Assembly (NCBI RefSeq): GCF_900156915.1
Contig: NZ_LT732535.1
Span: 2,344,912 to 2,408,911, forward strand
DNA: 64,000 nt
Source: Sediminibacillus massiliensis
Lineage (GTDB): Bacteria > Bacillota > Bacilli > Bacillales > Amphibacillaceae
Reading direction: 5' to 3'
A program made the translations under genes and the position numbers. A model generated the notes under the pieces. That model made no database searches. It worked only from the letters and a program-made list of their open reading frames with translations, and was not told the origin of the DNA. Each line of letters starts with the position of its first letter. Position 1 is the stretch's first letter. This document shows positions 18,175-27,226 of the stretch, one piece after another.

Positions 18175-19062
18175 CTACAACAACCTTACATCCAGTTTTT
18201 GAGAAATCCATTTGCGATGCTTATCAAATTCTTGGATTCCTTTAAAATTGGCCAGCATTCCTTGAATGACGAACTTCTTGGACTCTTGTTTCTTCACTTC
18301 AGCAAGCAAAAAGTCCAAAACCCCTTGCAGTTCGTTCGCTTTGTCCTCACCAAAATCCAAGTCATGTAATAGCTTTTGCATTTCAATCAACTCTGCAGCT
18401 ACCTCTTTCTTTATCGCCTCTTCCGGTGAAGCCAGGTCGGTGTACGAACTTCTCATTTGCTTCTCTGTAATCATCGGTTGTTCTTGTTTGCTTAACAGCT
18501 GGAATACTAGATCATCTAGTCTACTGACCGCAAAAGCAGCAAGCTTATGAGTGTCTACATGAATAGAGCCTTGGATGATCGCTTGCAAATAACTGTTTTT
18601 TATTCCCTCAAACATAATGATGGCGTCCATCGTATATGGTTCGATATCTTCACCATATAATTCCTTCAAAATACCTTCATACCATTTATGCAATTCTATT
18701 TCTTTATATCTTATAAAATCAAACAAGTCCTTGTTAAGGGTTATCGCTTGTTCTCTCAATTGCGTAATAATAAAGCTGGAATGCTTCAGGATTTCTCCTA
18801 TTTGCACTTCTATCTGCCTGATGAAATTTTCCCTTGTAGACAAAGTTGCATCATGTGCCCGGTTGATTTTTTCGTTCATCAAACTGTAATAATACTTGAA
18901 AATTTCAAGTAGCAGTTCGTCTTTAGAGTGAAAATGAAGATAAAATGCTCCCTTTGAGACATCACTTTTCCGGGCGATCTCCTGGATTGAAGTAGTGTAA
19001 AATCCTTTTTCCGCAAACAACTCAATGGCAGTTGTAATAATTTTTTCTTTCTTTTGATTCAT
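18175..19062 (-). CDS. TetR/AcrR family regulator, YerO-like
   Basis: A long TetR protein (295 residues, the size class of B. subtilis YerO). The DNA-binding domain (about 5-55) reads KIITTAIELFAEKGFYTTSI, EIARKSDVSKGAFYLHF. The long C-terminal helical region includes a charged coiled-coil-like stretch near 200-260. It is divergent from a stump of an RND efflux pump gene (19273-19416). In B. subtilis yerO sits beside the RND pump gene swrC (yerP), so this protein probably once controlled the lost pump. TGAC-N6-GTCA palindromes at 19088-19101 and 19274-19287 are candidate operators. Confidence 0.9.
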   Translation of the reverse strand: MNQKKEKIITTAIELFAEKGFYTTSIQEIARKSDVSKGAFYLHFHSKDELLLEIFKYYYSLMNEKINRAHDATLSTRENFIRQIEVQIGEILKHSSFIITQLREQAITLNKDLFDFIRYKEIELHKWYEGILKELYGEDIEPYTMDAIIMFEGIKNSYLQAIIQGSIHVDTHKLAAFAVSRLDDLVFQLLSKQEQPMITEKQMRSSYTDLASPEEAIKKEVAAELIEMQKLLHDLDFGEDKANELQGVLDFLLAEVKKQESKKFVIQGMLANFKGIQEFDKHRKWISQKLDVRLL

Positions 19063-19087
19063 TATTTCACAACCTTCAAAATAATCT

Positions 19088-19101
19088 TGACCATTTAGTC
19101 A
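19088..19101. promoter_or_regulatory. Candidate TetR operator, regulator side
   Basis: The imperfect palindrome TGACCATTTAGTCA lies 26 bp upstream of the TetR start codon. It shares the frame TGAC-N6-GTCA with the site at 19274-19287. Confidence 0.5.
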
Positions 19102-19272
19102 TTTTTTATATATACAGATATCATATGTTAATTCCCTTTAGAATAACTCATTTTTCCCTTTAAGAAAAGGATAAAGTCGTCCAGTTATTGTTTTACATTT
19201 GCTTTTTCGTCGTAAATACCTTCAATTGGTTGATTGCAATATAGTGACTAATCCGTTATATTATTTTATTTA

Positions 19273-19416
19273 ATGACTAGGCAGTCACTACCTCCACTGA
19301 CTCCAAAACTCGGTGTAACAGTAATTGGTGGTCCTACCAGTTCAACTATTTTGACACTAGTAATCGTACCAATTGTATATGAAGTCGTTTCTAAGTTTAC
19401 GAAAAAAGCTCGCTAA
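19273..19416 (+). pseudogene. 3' remnant of an RND multidrug efflux pump (SwrC/AcrB type)
   Basis: The frame ending at TAA 19414-19416 reads LGVTVIGGPTSSTILTLVIV, then PIVYEVVSKFTKKAR. This is the last transmembrane helix and cytoplasmic tail typical of RND pumps (pattern VIGGLxSST...LTLxxxPVxY). Only about 35 residues of a protein of about 1,000 remain. The sequence upstream (an in-frame ATG at 19273 followed by RQSLPPLTPK) is unlike the family and has no ribosome binding site. A strong terminator follows. With the adjacent TetR gene and operator-like palindromes, this looks like an internal deletion that removed nearly the whole pump gene. Confidence 0.75.
19274..19287. promoter_or_regulatory. 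Candidate TetR operator, pump side
   Basis: TGACTAGGCAGTCA is a palindrome of five-base arms. It matches the half-sites at 19088-19101 and lies just before the remaining coding part of the pump remnant, where the pump promoter region would be. Confidence 0.5.
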
Positions 19417-19423
19417 ATGTATG

Positions 19424-19460
19424 AAAGGTGTATCCTCTTTTGAAAGATACACCTTTTTTT
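19424..19460 (+). terminator. Terminator of the lost RND pump gene
   Basis: AAAGGTGTATC, loop, GATACACCTTT followed by a T-run. It is a strong plus-strand terminator directly after the pump remnant. It can also end the minus-strand gene at 19465, though less well. Confidence 0.85.
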
Positions 19461-19464
19461 CAAC

Positions 19465-19809
19465 TTAACTGTAAAGGGTTCCAACAATAAAAGGAGCCAC
19501 TAGTAAAAAAACAGAAATGACAATTAAAGACAGGGAGACTCGTTTGGAAAGCCTGACCCGTTCCTCCCCTTTGTACCAACCACTAAACTGCCACCTGTTC
19601 CGATACACAACAAACAGCAACAATAGCACACCCAGTCCGGCAAGCCAGGAGTATTGGGCGGTGGGACTGTTGATTGTGTACAGCCCGCCAATCAACTGCC
19701 ATATCAAGCCACCAAGAAGCAGAAAAATAAAACATATGCGCAACAATTCCAATATAATCCTTAGCGGAAGAAACTTCATATGCTCTCTTTCTTGTTCTTT
19801 ATGTTCCAA
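19465..19809 (-). CDS. Small membrane protein of unknown function
   Basis: A 114-residue protein with three predicted membrane helices (about 16-42, 52-70 and 90-112) and a positively charged loop between the last two (RNRWQFSGWYKGEERVRLSKR). I do not recognise a family. The start is TTG 19809, preceded by ggaggtg at good spacing and overlapping the end of the phosphatase gene by 34 bp. An internal ATG ten codons later also has a weaker ribosome binding site. The overlap suggests translational coupling. Confidence 0.7.
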   Translation of the reverse strand: MEHKEQEREHMKFLPLRIILELLRICFIFLLLGGLIWQLIGGLYTINSPTAQYSWLAGLGVLLLLFVVYRNRWQFSGWYKGEERVRLSKRVSLSLIVISVFLLVAPFIVGTLYS

Positions 19810-20354
19810 ACTCTTTCACCTCCCATGTACTTGCCGTCTTCAAAATTGAGCTTGTATATATCCGGCATCGATAGTTGTCTCCAAAAGTGATAATCGAACT
19901 GCCGGTCATAATAATTCATTATCAGCACCATGATATTCCCGTGAGTTCCGATTGCAACATTCTTTCCGTGATATTTTTTCAACACATCCTCTAATGCCCG
20001 GATCCCTCTTCGCTGAGCGACATTATTTGATTCGCCGCCTTCCCATGCGAAATCCGGATCATTCCAGACTGCTTTGATCGCTTCCTCAAAATTATCATGG
20101 CTTCCTTCCGTCAGCTTTCTTTCTTTGAATCCATCCACAATCTCGATCTTTTTGTTATTTGCTTCCGCAAGTCCGGACACAGTTTGGATGGCTCTTTTAT
20201 AAGGACTGGATAAAATGTGGTCAATCGACTCATTCTTCATATGTTCTATGATTCTGTCTGCGTCTCTCCAGCCATCCTCAGACAACGGCCTGCCCAATTC
20301 ATCCGGTGTATAGCGGGAGTGGGCATGGCGAATAAAATAGATGTTTGTAGACAT
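19776..20354 (-). CDS. Histidine phosphatase family protein (phosphoglycerate mutase-like)
   Basis: A 192-residue phosphatase of the RHG superfamily. The catalytic motif YFIRHAHSR is at residues 6-14. LSSPYKRAIQTV (near 50), a glutamate-containing KERKLTEG (near 77) and the second His in IGTHGNIM (near 138) complete the site. The start at ATG 20354 is set by cggaggaat just upstream; a longer frame to 20447 has no ribosome binding site. The substrate is unknown. It forms a two-gene unit with the membrane protein. Confidence 0.88.
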   Translation of the reverse strand: MSTNIYFIRHAHSRYTPDELGRPLSEDGWRDADRIIEHMKNESIDHILSSPYKRAIQTVSGLAEANNKKIEIVDGFKERKLTEGSHDNFEEAIKAVWNDPDFAWEGGESNNVAQRRGIRALEDVLKKYHGKNVAIGTHGNIMVLIMNYYDRQFDYHFWRQLSMPDIYKLNFEDGKYMGGERVWNIKNKKESI

Positions 20355-20532
20355 GATATTCCTCCGTATTAATGCTAATTCCAGTTTAGCATTATATGGA
20401 ATTTTGTTACACTCAATTTCAACAGTCTCGGCGCTTCCAACCCACAATCATTGACAAGAGTCAGACGTCCATGCTACATTTATCTTGAATTAAAGATATT
20501 AATTTATCTTCCTAATAAAACTTTCACCCTTT

Positions 20533-20850
20533 TCAACACTCTGCAGTTGAGGGGAACTGCGACATAGTGACAATTCTACTTTGGTGTTGCTTCTTGCTAT
20601 CCTGATTTAGTTGAATGCTAACCCGGCGCTGCGGAAAAACACTCCCTTTCCGGGGGCAGCAAAGGTCTTCGATGGGGCGAGTAACCGCAGTCCCACGCGT
20701 CCAAAGCCCCACAAGAAGCGTACTTTGCTGATGAGGAGGCTGAGGCCGTGCCAGCGAAAAGCGAAGTGTTCTGCGGCAGCGGTTGTGTAGCACCCGACTT
20801 ATTCAGATGGGAGGAAGTCTTGCTAAAGAAAGTTAGTTCGCAGTTTATAT
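20533..20850. repeat. Intergenic repeat, type-2 hairpin (single copy)
   Basis: The block begins with ttgaggggaactgcgacata at 20547-20566, the same edge word found at 4355-4375, 22420 and 60115. It contains the type-2 landmarks tcttcgatggggcgagtaa, ctgatgaggaggctgaggcc and gaagtgttctgcggcagcgg. The left part is a shortened type-1-like edge. No gene is present. Confidence 0.78.
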
Positions 20851-20983
20851 ATTATGCTCACAATCAGTATTTTGGCTGTGTGGAGTAATTTTAAGTCTAA
20901 GACAGTTTTCGAGATTGTCCTTGAAACGAAAATAAATCACTTTGATTAGAGAATAATAGTCATATTCACAAGGAGGAATTGAC

Positions 20984-21961
20984 ATGAATCCATTAAAAGG
21001 TATTCACCATGTCACTGCTATTACCAGCAGTGCAGAAAAGAACTATGAATTCTTCACATATGTACTCGGCATGCGTCTTGTTAAAAAAACGGTCAACCAG
21101 GATGACATTCAAACATATCACCTCTTCTTCGCTGATGATGAAGGCAATCCTGGCACAGATATGACTTTCTTCGATTTTCCCGGGATACCGAAGGGTGTGC
21201 ATGGAACAAACGAGATTTCCAAGACATCTTTCCGCGTCCCGAGCGATGCTGCGCTCGATTACTGGGTTGATCGCTTTGATCGTTTGGAAGTAAAACACAC
21301 CGGCATCAAGGAACAGTTCGGAAAGAAAACTCTCTCGTTCGTTGATTTTGACGAACAGAACTATCAACTGATTTCCGATGAAAATAATGCAGGAGTGGCT
21401 TCCGGCAAACCTTGGCAAAAAGGACCGGTTCCTTTGGAATATGCAATCACCGGCCTTGGTCCGATTTTCGTACGGATTGCCGACTTTGATTATTTCAAGC
21501 AAATCATGGAGAAAGTGCTCGTATTTAAAGAAATAGACCAGGAAGGTTCCTTCCATTTATTCGAGGTTGGTGAAGGAGGAAATGGTGCGCAAGTAGTTGT
21601 TGAACATAACGTGGTGCTTCCTCAAGCCAGACAAGGATTCGGAACGGTGCACCACGCGGCATTCCGAGTCGAAGACAAAGCCGAATTAGATCAGTGGGAT
21701 CAATGGTACCACCGTTTTGGACTGCAAACATCTGGTTATGTGGACCGCTTCTTCTTCAAGTCTCTTTATACCAGGGTAGCTCCACAGATTTTATTCGAAC
21801 TGGCAACCGACGGACCTGGTTTTATGGGAGATGAGCCTTATGAGACTCTCGGTGAAAAACTTTCGCTACCTCCGTTTTTAGAGCCAAAACGGGATCAAAT
21901 TGAGAAAATGGTCCGTCCGATAGATACGGTCAGAAGCACAAAGGAGTTCAAAAAAGAATAA
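20984..21961 (+). CDS. Ring-cleaving dioxygenase of the MhqA/MhqO (VOC) family
   Basis: An extradiol-type dioxygenase of 325 residues with two vicinal-oxygen-chelate modules (about 4-130 and 150-290). Likely Fe(II) ligands are the His in GIHHVTAITSS (near residue 8), the His in GFGTVHHAAFRVED (near 223) and the Glu in ILFELATDGPGF (near 272). B. subtilis relatives are induced by quinones and take part in quinone or catechol detoxification. The start follows aaggaggaatt and a terminator follows. Here it stands alone, without the MhqR regulator or hydrolase genes. Confidence 0.92.
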   Translation: MNPLKGIHHVTAITSSAEKNYEFFTYVLGMRLVKKTVNQDDIQTYHLFFADDEGNPGTDMTFFDFPGIPKGVHGTNEISKTSFRVPSDAALDYWVDRFDRLEVKHTGIKEQFGKKTLSFVDFDEQNYQLISDENNAGVASGKPWQKGPVPLEYAITGLGPIFVRIADFDYFKQIMEKVLVFKEIDQEGSFHLFEVGEGGNGAQVVVEHNVVLPQARQGFGTVHHAAFRVEDKAELDQWDQWYHRFGLQTSGYVDRFFFKSLYTRVAPQILFELATDGPGFMGDEPYETLGEKLSLPPFLEPKRDQIEKMVRPIDTVRSTKEFKKE

Positions 21962-21985
21962 TCTCCACTTTCGGAAGCAATCGGG

Positions 21986-22013
21986 AAACCCGCCAGAAAA
22001 TGGCGGGTTTTTC
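21986..22013 (+). terminator. Terminator of the dioxygenase gene
   Basis: AAACCCGCCA, loop gaaaa, TGGCGGGTTT then TTC. A perfect ten-base stem 25 bp after the stop codon. Confidence 0.88.
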
Positions 22014-22119
22014 TTTGCATTTTATAAAGATTTAAACCAGCCTCCCTACATGTGCTTAAATATTACATCCACCAGAAGAAAGCACATTTACTCCACTAGT
22101 CGCAAAATATATAAAATGC

Positions 22120-22440
22120 AACATAATTTTAAGTGACTTCCTCCCATTCTTTTCGGATGAAGTGGTAGTTCAGCGCTACGGTAAAATGCGAGACTCCTTG
22201 AAAATAAAGTTCCATTTTCTGCGTGCGGTGTAAATTCAAGGAGGTCTTTTCAAAATCCTGCGGGAAAGGAACAGTCTGAAGACCCCGCAGTTGGCGTTTT
22301 TTGCTGACGAGGAGGCTGAAGCGTTCCCCGCGGAAAGCGAGTATTCTACCGTAGCGCTGGGTTAGCACTCAACCTGTAAAGGATTAGAGAAAATCTCTCT
22401 AAGGTGAATTCTCACTATGTCGCAGTTTACCTCAATGAAC
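22120..22440. repeat. Intergenic repeat, complete type-1 hairpin
   Basis: This is the clearest single copy. CAGCGCTACGGTAAAAT (about 22170-22186) and ATTCTACCGTAGCGCTG (about 22349-22365) are nearly perfect inverted ends of a unit of about 195 bp. Outside it the right flank ends in tatgtcgcagttt, the shared edge word. Inside lie aaaggaacagtctgaagacc and gaagcgttccccgcggaaag, shared with the other type-1 copies. No gene is present. Confidence 0.82.
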
Positions 22441-22477
22441 AGAGGAATCGAAAAGATGTGTGAGTATTTGTTCAAGG

Positions 22478-22544
22478 TTATCCACCAGTTGTGCACAACT
22501 GGATATGATTTATTACTTAAAAAGGGTTATCCACATGTGGATAA
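22478..22544. promoter_or_regulatory. Second DnaA-box cluster, with a perfect palindromic double box
   Basis: TTATCCACC at 22478-22486 and the palindrome AGTTGTGCACAACT at 22487-22500 (a one-mismatch box on each strand) are followed by two exact, abutting, oppositely facing TTATCCACA boxes at 22527-22535 and 22536-22544. Confidence 0.6.
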
Positions 22545-22550
22545 CCCTTT
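22518..22550 (-). terminator. Terminator of tdk, built from two DnaA boxes
   Basis: The perfect palindrome GGGTTATCCACATGTGGATAACCC (22524-22547), written here as two twelve-base halves joined at 22535/22536, is followed by TTTTT on both strands. On the minus strand it lies just after the tdk stop codon. Confidence 0.75.
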
Positions 22551-22554
22551 TTGG

Positions 22555-23175
22555 TTATTTCGTTGCTGGTGAGGTTCTTAAATTTAGCGGTTGCCTGGGG
22601 CGGTTAGGGACTTCATGGTGATGACGGCAGCGTGGTTCGTACGATTCAGATGCACCCACCAGGATAACGGGATCATCGTAGGATGCAGGCCTGCCATCAA
22701 TCAAACGCTGTGTCCTGCTTGCCGGAGACCCGCATACTGGACAAATGGCGTTCAGTTTAGTGACTGATTCGCTCAATGCCATTAACTTTGGTACTGGACC
22801 AAATGGCTCACCGCGGAAATCTGTATCTAAACCAGCGACGATGACACGGTGACCATGATTAGCCAGCTCATCGACAATCTCGACAATCTCTTCATCGAAG
22901 AACTGTACTTCGTCAATTCCCACTACATCAATGTCTTCGTCCATGTATTTTAATATATCGGCCGAACTTGCCACCGGTCTGGCCAATATCGAATTGCCAT
23001 TATGAGATACAACTGATTCTTCGGCATACCTGTCATCGATTGCAGGTTTAAAAACCCTTACCGATAAGTTTCCGTATGTAGCCCGGCGGACTCTTCGAAT
23101 CAATTCTTCCGATTTACCAGAAAACATGCTACCACAAATCAGTTCCACCCATCCACTTTGTTTCATTACATACAC
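22555..23175 (-). CDS. tdk: Thymidine kinase
   Basis: This enzyme phosphorylates thymidine (and deoxyuridine) in pyrimidine salvage. The 206-residue protein has the P-loop [18 protein letters not shown] (about 9-26), the Walker-B-like [10 protein letters not shown], and zinc-binding cysteines in [15 protein letters not shown] and [12 protein letters not shown] start it at GTG 23175, with gggagag upstream, giving [13 protein letters not shown] as in B. subtilis. A longer frame to 23214 is unsupported. It lies beside rpmE and rho, the usual order. Confidence 0.95.
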   Translation of the reverse strand: MYVMKQSGWVELICGSMFSGKSEELIRRVRRATYGNLSVRVFKPAIDDRYAEESVVSHNGNSILARPVASSADILKYMDEDIDVVGIDEVQFFDEEIVEIVDELANHGHRVIVAGLDTDFRGEPFGPVPKLMALSESVTKLNAICPVCGSPASRTQRLIDGRPASYDDPVILVGASESYEPRCRHHHEVPNRPRQPLNLRTSPATK

Positions 23176-23312
23176 AAGCGGGTCTCTCCCTTCGAGGTTT
23201 AAAGAGTTGTCCAAAAGTGACCAAGTTTGTTATCAAAAAAGTTTGCTTTATATATAAACAGTAGTTTCCTATTAGTGTGTAAGAAAAACCCTCATATTAT
23301 AAATTCTGACAG

Positions 23313-23352
23313 AAAAAAAACAGGCAAAAGTAAGACAATTTGCCTGTTTTTC
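23313..23352 (-). terminator. Terminator of rpmE
   Basis: Minus-strand AAAACAGGCAAA, loop, TTTGCCTGTTTT then more T. It lies about 50 bp after the rpmE stop codon. Confidence 0.88.
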
Positions 23353-23400
23353 AACATATCTTTTGCTGGTTAAGCGGACAAGCTGTATGTCCTTTGTGCA

Positions 23401-23646
23401 TTAACCAAGATTGTATTTTTTCTTGAAACGATCCACACGGCCGCCAGCTTTGTCAGCTTTTTGTTTGCCAGTGTAGAAAGGATGAGAAGCTGAACTAATT
23501 TCCACACGGATCAATGGGTAAGTGTTGCCATCTTCCCATTCGATTGTCTCGTCAGATGCCTGAGTAGATCCTGTAAGAAATTTGTAATCAGAGCTTGTAT
23601 CAAGGAATACTACTTTTCTGTATTCCGGATGAATTTGTCCCTTCAT
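23401..23646 (-). CDS. rpmE2: 50S ribosomal protein L31, type B (zinc-independent)
   Basis: An 81-residue ribosomal protein. [21 protein letters not shown], then [20 protein letters not shown], and HPFYTGKQK are characteristic of type-B L31. It has no cysteine, so the CxxC zinc site of the type-A protein is absent. In B. subtilis the gene between tdk and rho encodes the zinc-binding type A, and the type-B paralogue (YtiA) lies elsewhere under zinc control. Here type B occupies the housekeeping position. The start follows aaaaggagtgg. Confidence 0.95.
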   Translation of the reverse strand: MKGQIHPEYRKVVFLDTSSDYKFLTGSTQASDETIEWEDGNTYPLIRVEISSASHPFYTGKQKADKAGGRVDRFKKKYNLG

Positions 23647-23689
23647 GTCTTTCCACTCCTTTTGCCCTGAATCCTTAAGAAACAGAGTT

Positions 23690-23755
23690 ATTGTAAGCCC
23701 CGTCGAGCGGGGTTCGAAAGCATCACTAAATGTTAAACCTGACAGGTTTATCTAA
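23690..23755 (-). promoter_or_regulatory. Structured leader of rpmE (possible L31 leader)
   Basis: Between rho and rpmE the minus-strand transcript can form AAACCT-gtc-AGGTTT (23749-23735) and CCCCG-ctcga-CGGGG (23712-23698), two compact hairpins 45-100 bases before the start codon. L31 genes of Firmicutes are known to carry autoregulatory leaders. Whether this one belongs to that class needs a covariance-model search. Confidence 0.45.
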
Positions 23756-23915
23756 AGCAACCTTTTCTAAGCTCACATAGACTGATTATAACAGTGTGAA
23801 ATACTGTTTGCAAGGCTGAGTTCGGGATTACTGCTGGATATTTTTGCTGTCATAATCAGATCCATATGGCTTTATACCCGTTAACTCCGGGTACGACGTG
23901 AAAAAGTTGGATTTA

Positions 23916-25199
23916 CTACCTTCTTGCAGTGCCTTTACGCTTCATATCTTCCTCCATGTTTTGGAAGAACTCTTCATTATTTTTCGATGCCCTCATCCTT
24001 CTCAAGAAACGTTCAACAAAGTCAGGGGAATCCTGCATGGTTTTTCTGATCGCCCAAATTTTATCCAAATGGGATTTAGATACAAGCAGTTCTTCTTTTC
24101 TTGTGCCTGATTTGAGAATGTCGATTGCTGGATAAATCCTTCTTTCCGCAAGGCTTCTGTCCAAATGCAGTTCCATATTGCCTGTTCCTTTGAATTCCTC
24201 GTAGATGACATCATCCATTCTGGAACCAGTATCGACAAGCGCCGTTGCCAGGATTGTAAAGCTGCCGCCCTCTTCAATGTTCCTGGCAGCCCCGAAGAAA
24301 CGTTTCGGCCGGTGGAATGCCGCCGGATCGATACCTCCGGATAAAGTACGTCCACTAGGCGGAATGACCAGGTTATAAGCACGAGCCAGCCTCGTGATAC
24401 TATCCATCAAAATCACGACATCTTTCTTGTGTTCGACCAGTCTCATTGCACGTTCAAGTACAAGTTCCGATACTTTAATATGGTTTTCAGGAACCTCATC
24501 GAAAGTGGAACTGACTACGTCGACATCAGGATGTACGGACCGCTCGATATCGGTCACTTCTTCAGGCCGTTCATCAACTAGCAGGATAATCAGCTTCGTA
24601 TCAGGATGATTTGCAGAGATGCTGTTGGCAATCTGCTTTAACAGCATTGTTTTACCGGCTTTTGGCGGTGCGACAATCAAACCGCGCTGCCCGAAACCGA
24701 CAGGAGTCATCAAGTCGATAATTCTGGTCGATACTTTTTTGGTTTCCGTTTCCAGGCTCATCAAACGATCCGGATAAAGCGGAGTCAGTGCCGGGAAGTG
24801 GACTCTTTCCTTTGCGATTTCAGGGTCTTCCCCGTTGACGGCGTCTACATGCAGCAAACCATAGTAGCGTTCGTTTTCTTTAGGAGGACGGACCTTCCCA
24901 GAGACTTTGTCGCCATTCCGAAGGTCGAACCGACGGATTTGGGATGCAGATATATAGATATCCTCTGCGCTTGGCGAGTAGTTAATTGGTCGTAAAAACC
25001 CGAATCCTTCAGATGGAATGATTTCCAGTATTCCATCCATAAACAAAAAGCCATCTTTTTCTGCCTGCGCTTTTAAAATTGCAAAGATAAGCTCTTTTTT
25101 GGTAAGTTTCGCATAATAGGAAACTTTGTATTCTTTTGCTTTTTCATAGAGTCCTTTCAAAGTAAGCGACTCTAAACTAGAAATAGACAATTCAGCCAC
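23916..25199 (-). CDS. rho: Transcription termination factor Rho
   Basis: A hexameric RNA helicase that ends transcription and suppresses antisense RNA. The 427-residue protein has an N-terminal helical domain and a cold-shock-like RNA-binding domain (about 50-120) with [20 protein letters not shown]. The ATPase domain has P-loop [11 protein letters not shown] (near 178), [13 protein letters not shown] and the Q-loop/R-loop GTGNMEL region. I start it at GTG 25199, which gives exactly the B. subtilis length and alignment. A frame extending to 25286 is not supported. murZ lies upstream without an intervening glpX gene. Confidence 0.96.
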   Translation of the reverse strand: MAELSISSLESLTLKGLYEKAKEYKVSYYAKLTKKELIFAILKAQAEKDGFLFMDGILEIIPSEGFGFLRPINYSPSAEDIYISASQIRRFDLRNGDKVSGKVRPPKENERYYGLLHVDAVNGEDPEIAKERVHFPALTPLYPDRLMSLETETKKVSTRIIDLMTPVGFGQRGLIVAPPKAGKTMLLKQIANSISANHPDTKLIILLVDERPEEVTDIERSVHPDVDVVSSTFDEVPENHIKVSELVLERAMRLVEHKKDVVILMDSITRLARAYNLVIPPSGRTLSGGIDPAAFHRPKRFFGAARNIEEGGSFTILATALVDTGSRMDDVIYEEFKGTGNMELHLDRSLAERRIYPAIDILKSGTRKEELLVSKSHLDKIWAIRKTMQDSPDFVERFLRRMRASKNNEEFFQNMEEDMKRKGTARR

Positions 25200-25733
25200 A
25201 AAATCACCACACCTATTTAATTTTATATATTTAATAGAAATAATACTCGCGTATGAAGGCACGGTTAACCAAACTTCACCTGACATACCAATAATGCTTT
25301 TAGAATTAAATTATTTAGTAAATGAATGGGTTGGATAAATATACTTCCTGTAGCGAAGTCTTTTTGGGACAGCTTTACGAGAATTTATTTTAGAGGAATT
25401 CCTGCAGGATGATCATCACCATTGGCTAATGCCAAAAGCCGTTCCAAGAAGAAATTGAAGGAAAGCATAAAGCTAGAATAGAAGTTTATTAAATCTAACA
25501 TACATATCGTATCCAATAATTTTTGTTTCTAAACCTCTTCCATATTACCTTTTTCGCCTTTAACAATCAACTAAAATCGATAATTTAACCTTTTAAAGAT
25601 TGTATCCCCTTCCAAAGGAGGCAGAACAATTTTGTACATATTGGGCTTGTTATGCAAAGAGGAGTGTCCAGCACTCTTGCCAAGCGGAAAGACACTCCTC
25701 GCATTTTCTGCACATGAATAAATCTGTCGGGAA
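25200..25733. other. Intergenic region between murZ and rho
   Basis: AT-rich sequence with the rho promoter somewhere in 25210-25560 and the murZ terminator at 25659-25700. B. subtilis has glpX (ywjI) here; I see no trace of it. No small gene with a ribosome binding site is visible. Confidence 0.5.
25659..25700 (-). terminator. Probable terminator of murZ
   Basis: GAGGAGTGTC and its exact complement GACACTCCTC form a ten-base stem with a 22-base loop about 35 bp after the murZ stop. The T-run (TTTGC) is weak. Confidence 0.55.
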
Positions 25734-27020
25734 TCAGGAATTTTGAAATTGTTCCACTTCATCCTTGCTCATTTCTTCCCGCCAAATCTTCGCACCCAAA
25801 TTAGTCAGTTTCTCTGTGATTTGTTCATAGCCACGATCAATATGTTCAATTCCGGTTATTTCGGTTATACCATCCGCCATTAAGCCTGCGACAATCAAGG
25901 CTGCGCCTGCCCTGAGGTCACTTGCTTTCACTTTTGCCCCTTCCAGTTGGACAGGACCAGACACAATTGCCGATCCTCCTTCAACCTTAATTTGAGCATT
26001 CATCCGGCGAAGCTCGTCAATATGCTTGAACCGGGCCTGATAGATCGTATCCGTCACCAGTCCTGTTCCTTCAGCCTTCGTTAAAAGCGATGTGAAAGGC
26101 TGTTGAAGGTCTGTCGGAAATCCTGGATGGACCAGTGTTTTAATATCTACGCTTTTGAGGCGTTTACTAGGCAGGACAAGTAACTGCTCGTCCCCTTCTT
26201 CGATGGTGACACCCATTTCCCGCAGTTTTGCCAGCAATGATTCCAGATGTTGCGGGATAACATTATCAATAAGCACTTTTTCGCCCTGAGCCGCGGCCAT
26301 GATTGTATAAGTACCAGCTTCAATACGGTCCGGGATGATAGTATGCGTACAACCTGACAGATTTTCACAGCCTTCAATCCGGATGACATCCGTTCCTGCC
26401 CCTTTGATTTTCGCACCCATACTTGTCAGCAATGTTGCTACATCAATGATTTCCGGTTCCTTGGCTGCATTCTCAATAATCGTCTTCCCTTTGGCTTTGA
26501 CTGCAGCCAGCATGATATTGATGGTAGCACCGACACTGACTACATCCAAATATATACGTGCTCCCCTTAGTTCATCTGCACGCAGGTATAATGCGCCTTG
26601 TTCATTGGTCACCCTCGCTCCAAGCGCTTCAAAACCTTTTATATGCTGGTCGATCGGACGCGGTCCCAAATGACAGCCTCCTGGAAGTCCGATTGCAGCT
26701 TGTTTGAATCTTCCGAGCATGGCTCCCATGAAATAGTAGGAAGCGCGGAGTTTTTTCACTTTTCCGTTTGGCAGAGGCATATCGACCATCTTGCTTGGAT
26801 CAATATGGATGGTCTGACCCTTCCAGGATACCGTTCCTCCGATTTCCTCTAATAAATCACCCAAAATACCGACATCAGATATTTGCGGCAATCCTTCGAT
26901 TATCACTTTGGAATCTGCAAGAATTGCTGCAGGAAGCAATGCTACCGCACTGTTTTTCGCTCCGCTGACTCGTACTTTACCATTAAGAGATCTGCCGCCT
27001 TCAACAAGTATTTTATGCAT
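25734..27020 (-). CDS. murZ: UDP-N-acetylglucosamine 1-carboxyvinyltransferase 2 (MurZ/MurAB)
   Basis: This enzyme transfers enolpyruvate from PEP to UDP-GlcNAc, the first committed step of peptidoglycan synthesis. The 428-residue protein begins [20 protein letters not shown] and has [10 protein letters not shown]. The loop [13 protein letters not shown] carries the catalytic Cys that PEP-analogue fosfomycin modifies. It also has [10 protein letters not shown] and [11 protein letters not shown]. The start at ATG 27020 is set by cgaggag; an upstream in-frame extension has no ribosome binding site. The position next to rho and tal identifies the MurZ/MurAB paralogue. Confidence 0.95.
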   Translation of the reverse strand: MHKILVEGGRSLNGKVRVSGAKNSAVALLPAAILADSKVIIEGLPQISDVGILGDLLEEIGGTVSWKGQTIHIDPSKMVDMPLPNGKVKKLRASYYFMGAMLGRFKQAAIGLPGGCHLGPRPIDQHIKGFEALGARVTNEQGALYLRADELRGARIYLDVVSVGATINIMLAAVKAKGKTIIENAAKEPEIIDVATLLTSMGAKIKGAGTDVIRIEGCENLSGCTHTIIPDRIEAGTYTIMAAAQGEKVLIDNVIPQHLESLLAKLREMGVTIEEGDEQLLVLPSKRLKSVDIKTLVHPGFPTDLQQPFTSLLTKAEGTGLVTDTIYQARFKHIDELRRMNAQIKVEGGSAIVSGPVQLEGAKVKASDLRAGAALIVAGLMADGITEITGIEHIDRGYEQITEKLTNLGAKIWREEMSKDEVEQFQNS

Positions 27021-27226
27021 TTCGAACTCCTCGCTTTTGAGATTGTTCAAAAAGATGTTCAAGGAATACTTTCCGGGTTGTATCCCAGCTCTCTCATTCC
27101 TCATCAACACGTAGTACCCTGATTCCTTTTGAACCTGCTCTTCCAAATTATTCAATATATCTCCGCTTAGTTTACACCATTTTTACCAAACAATACTAAT
27201 TTTCTTTACGCCAATCAGCTAAATTT

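Noticed and set aside
25571..25762. 63-codon minus frame after murZ
   Set aside because: It overlaps the murZ 3' end and its terminator hairpin and has no ribosome binding site.
27021..27155. 45-residue N-terminal extension of MurZ
   Set aside because: A proper ribosome binding site precedes ATG 27020 and orthologues start there.
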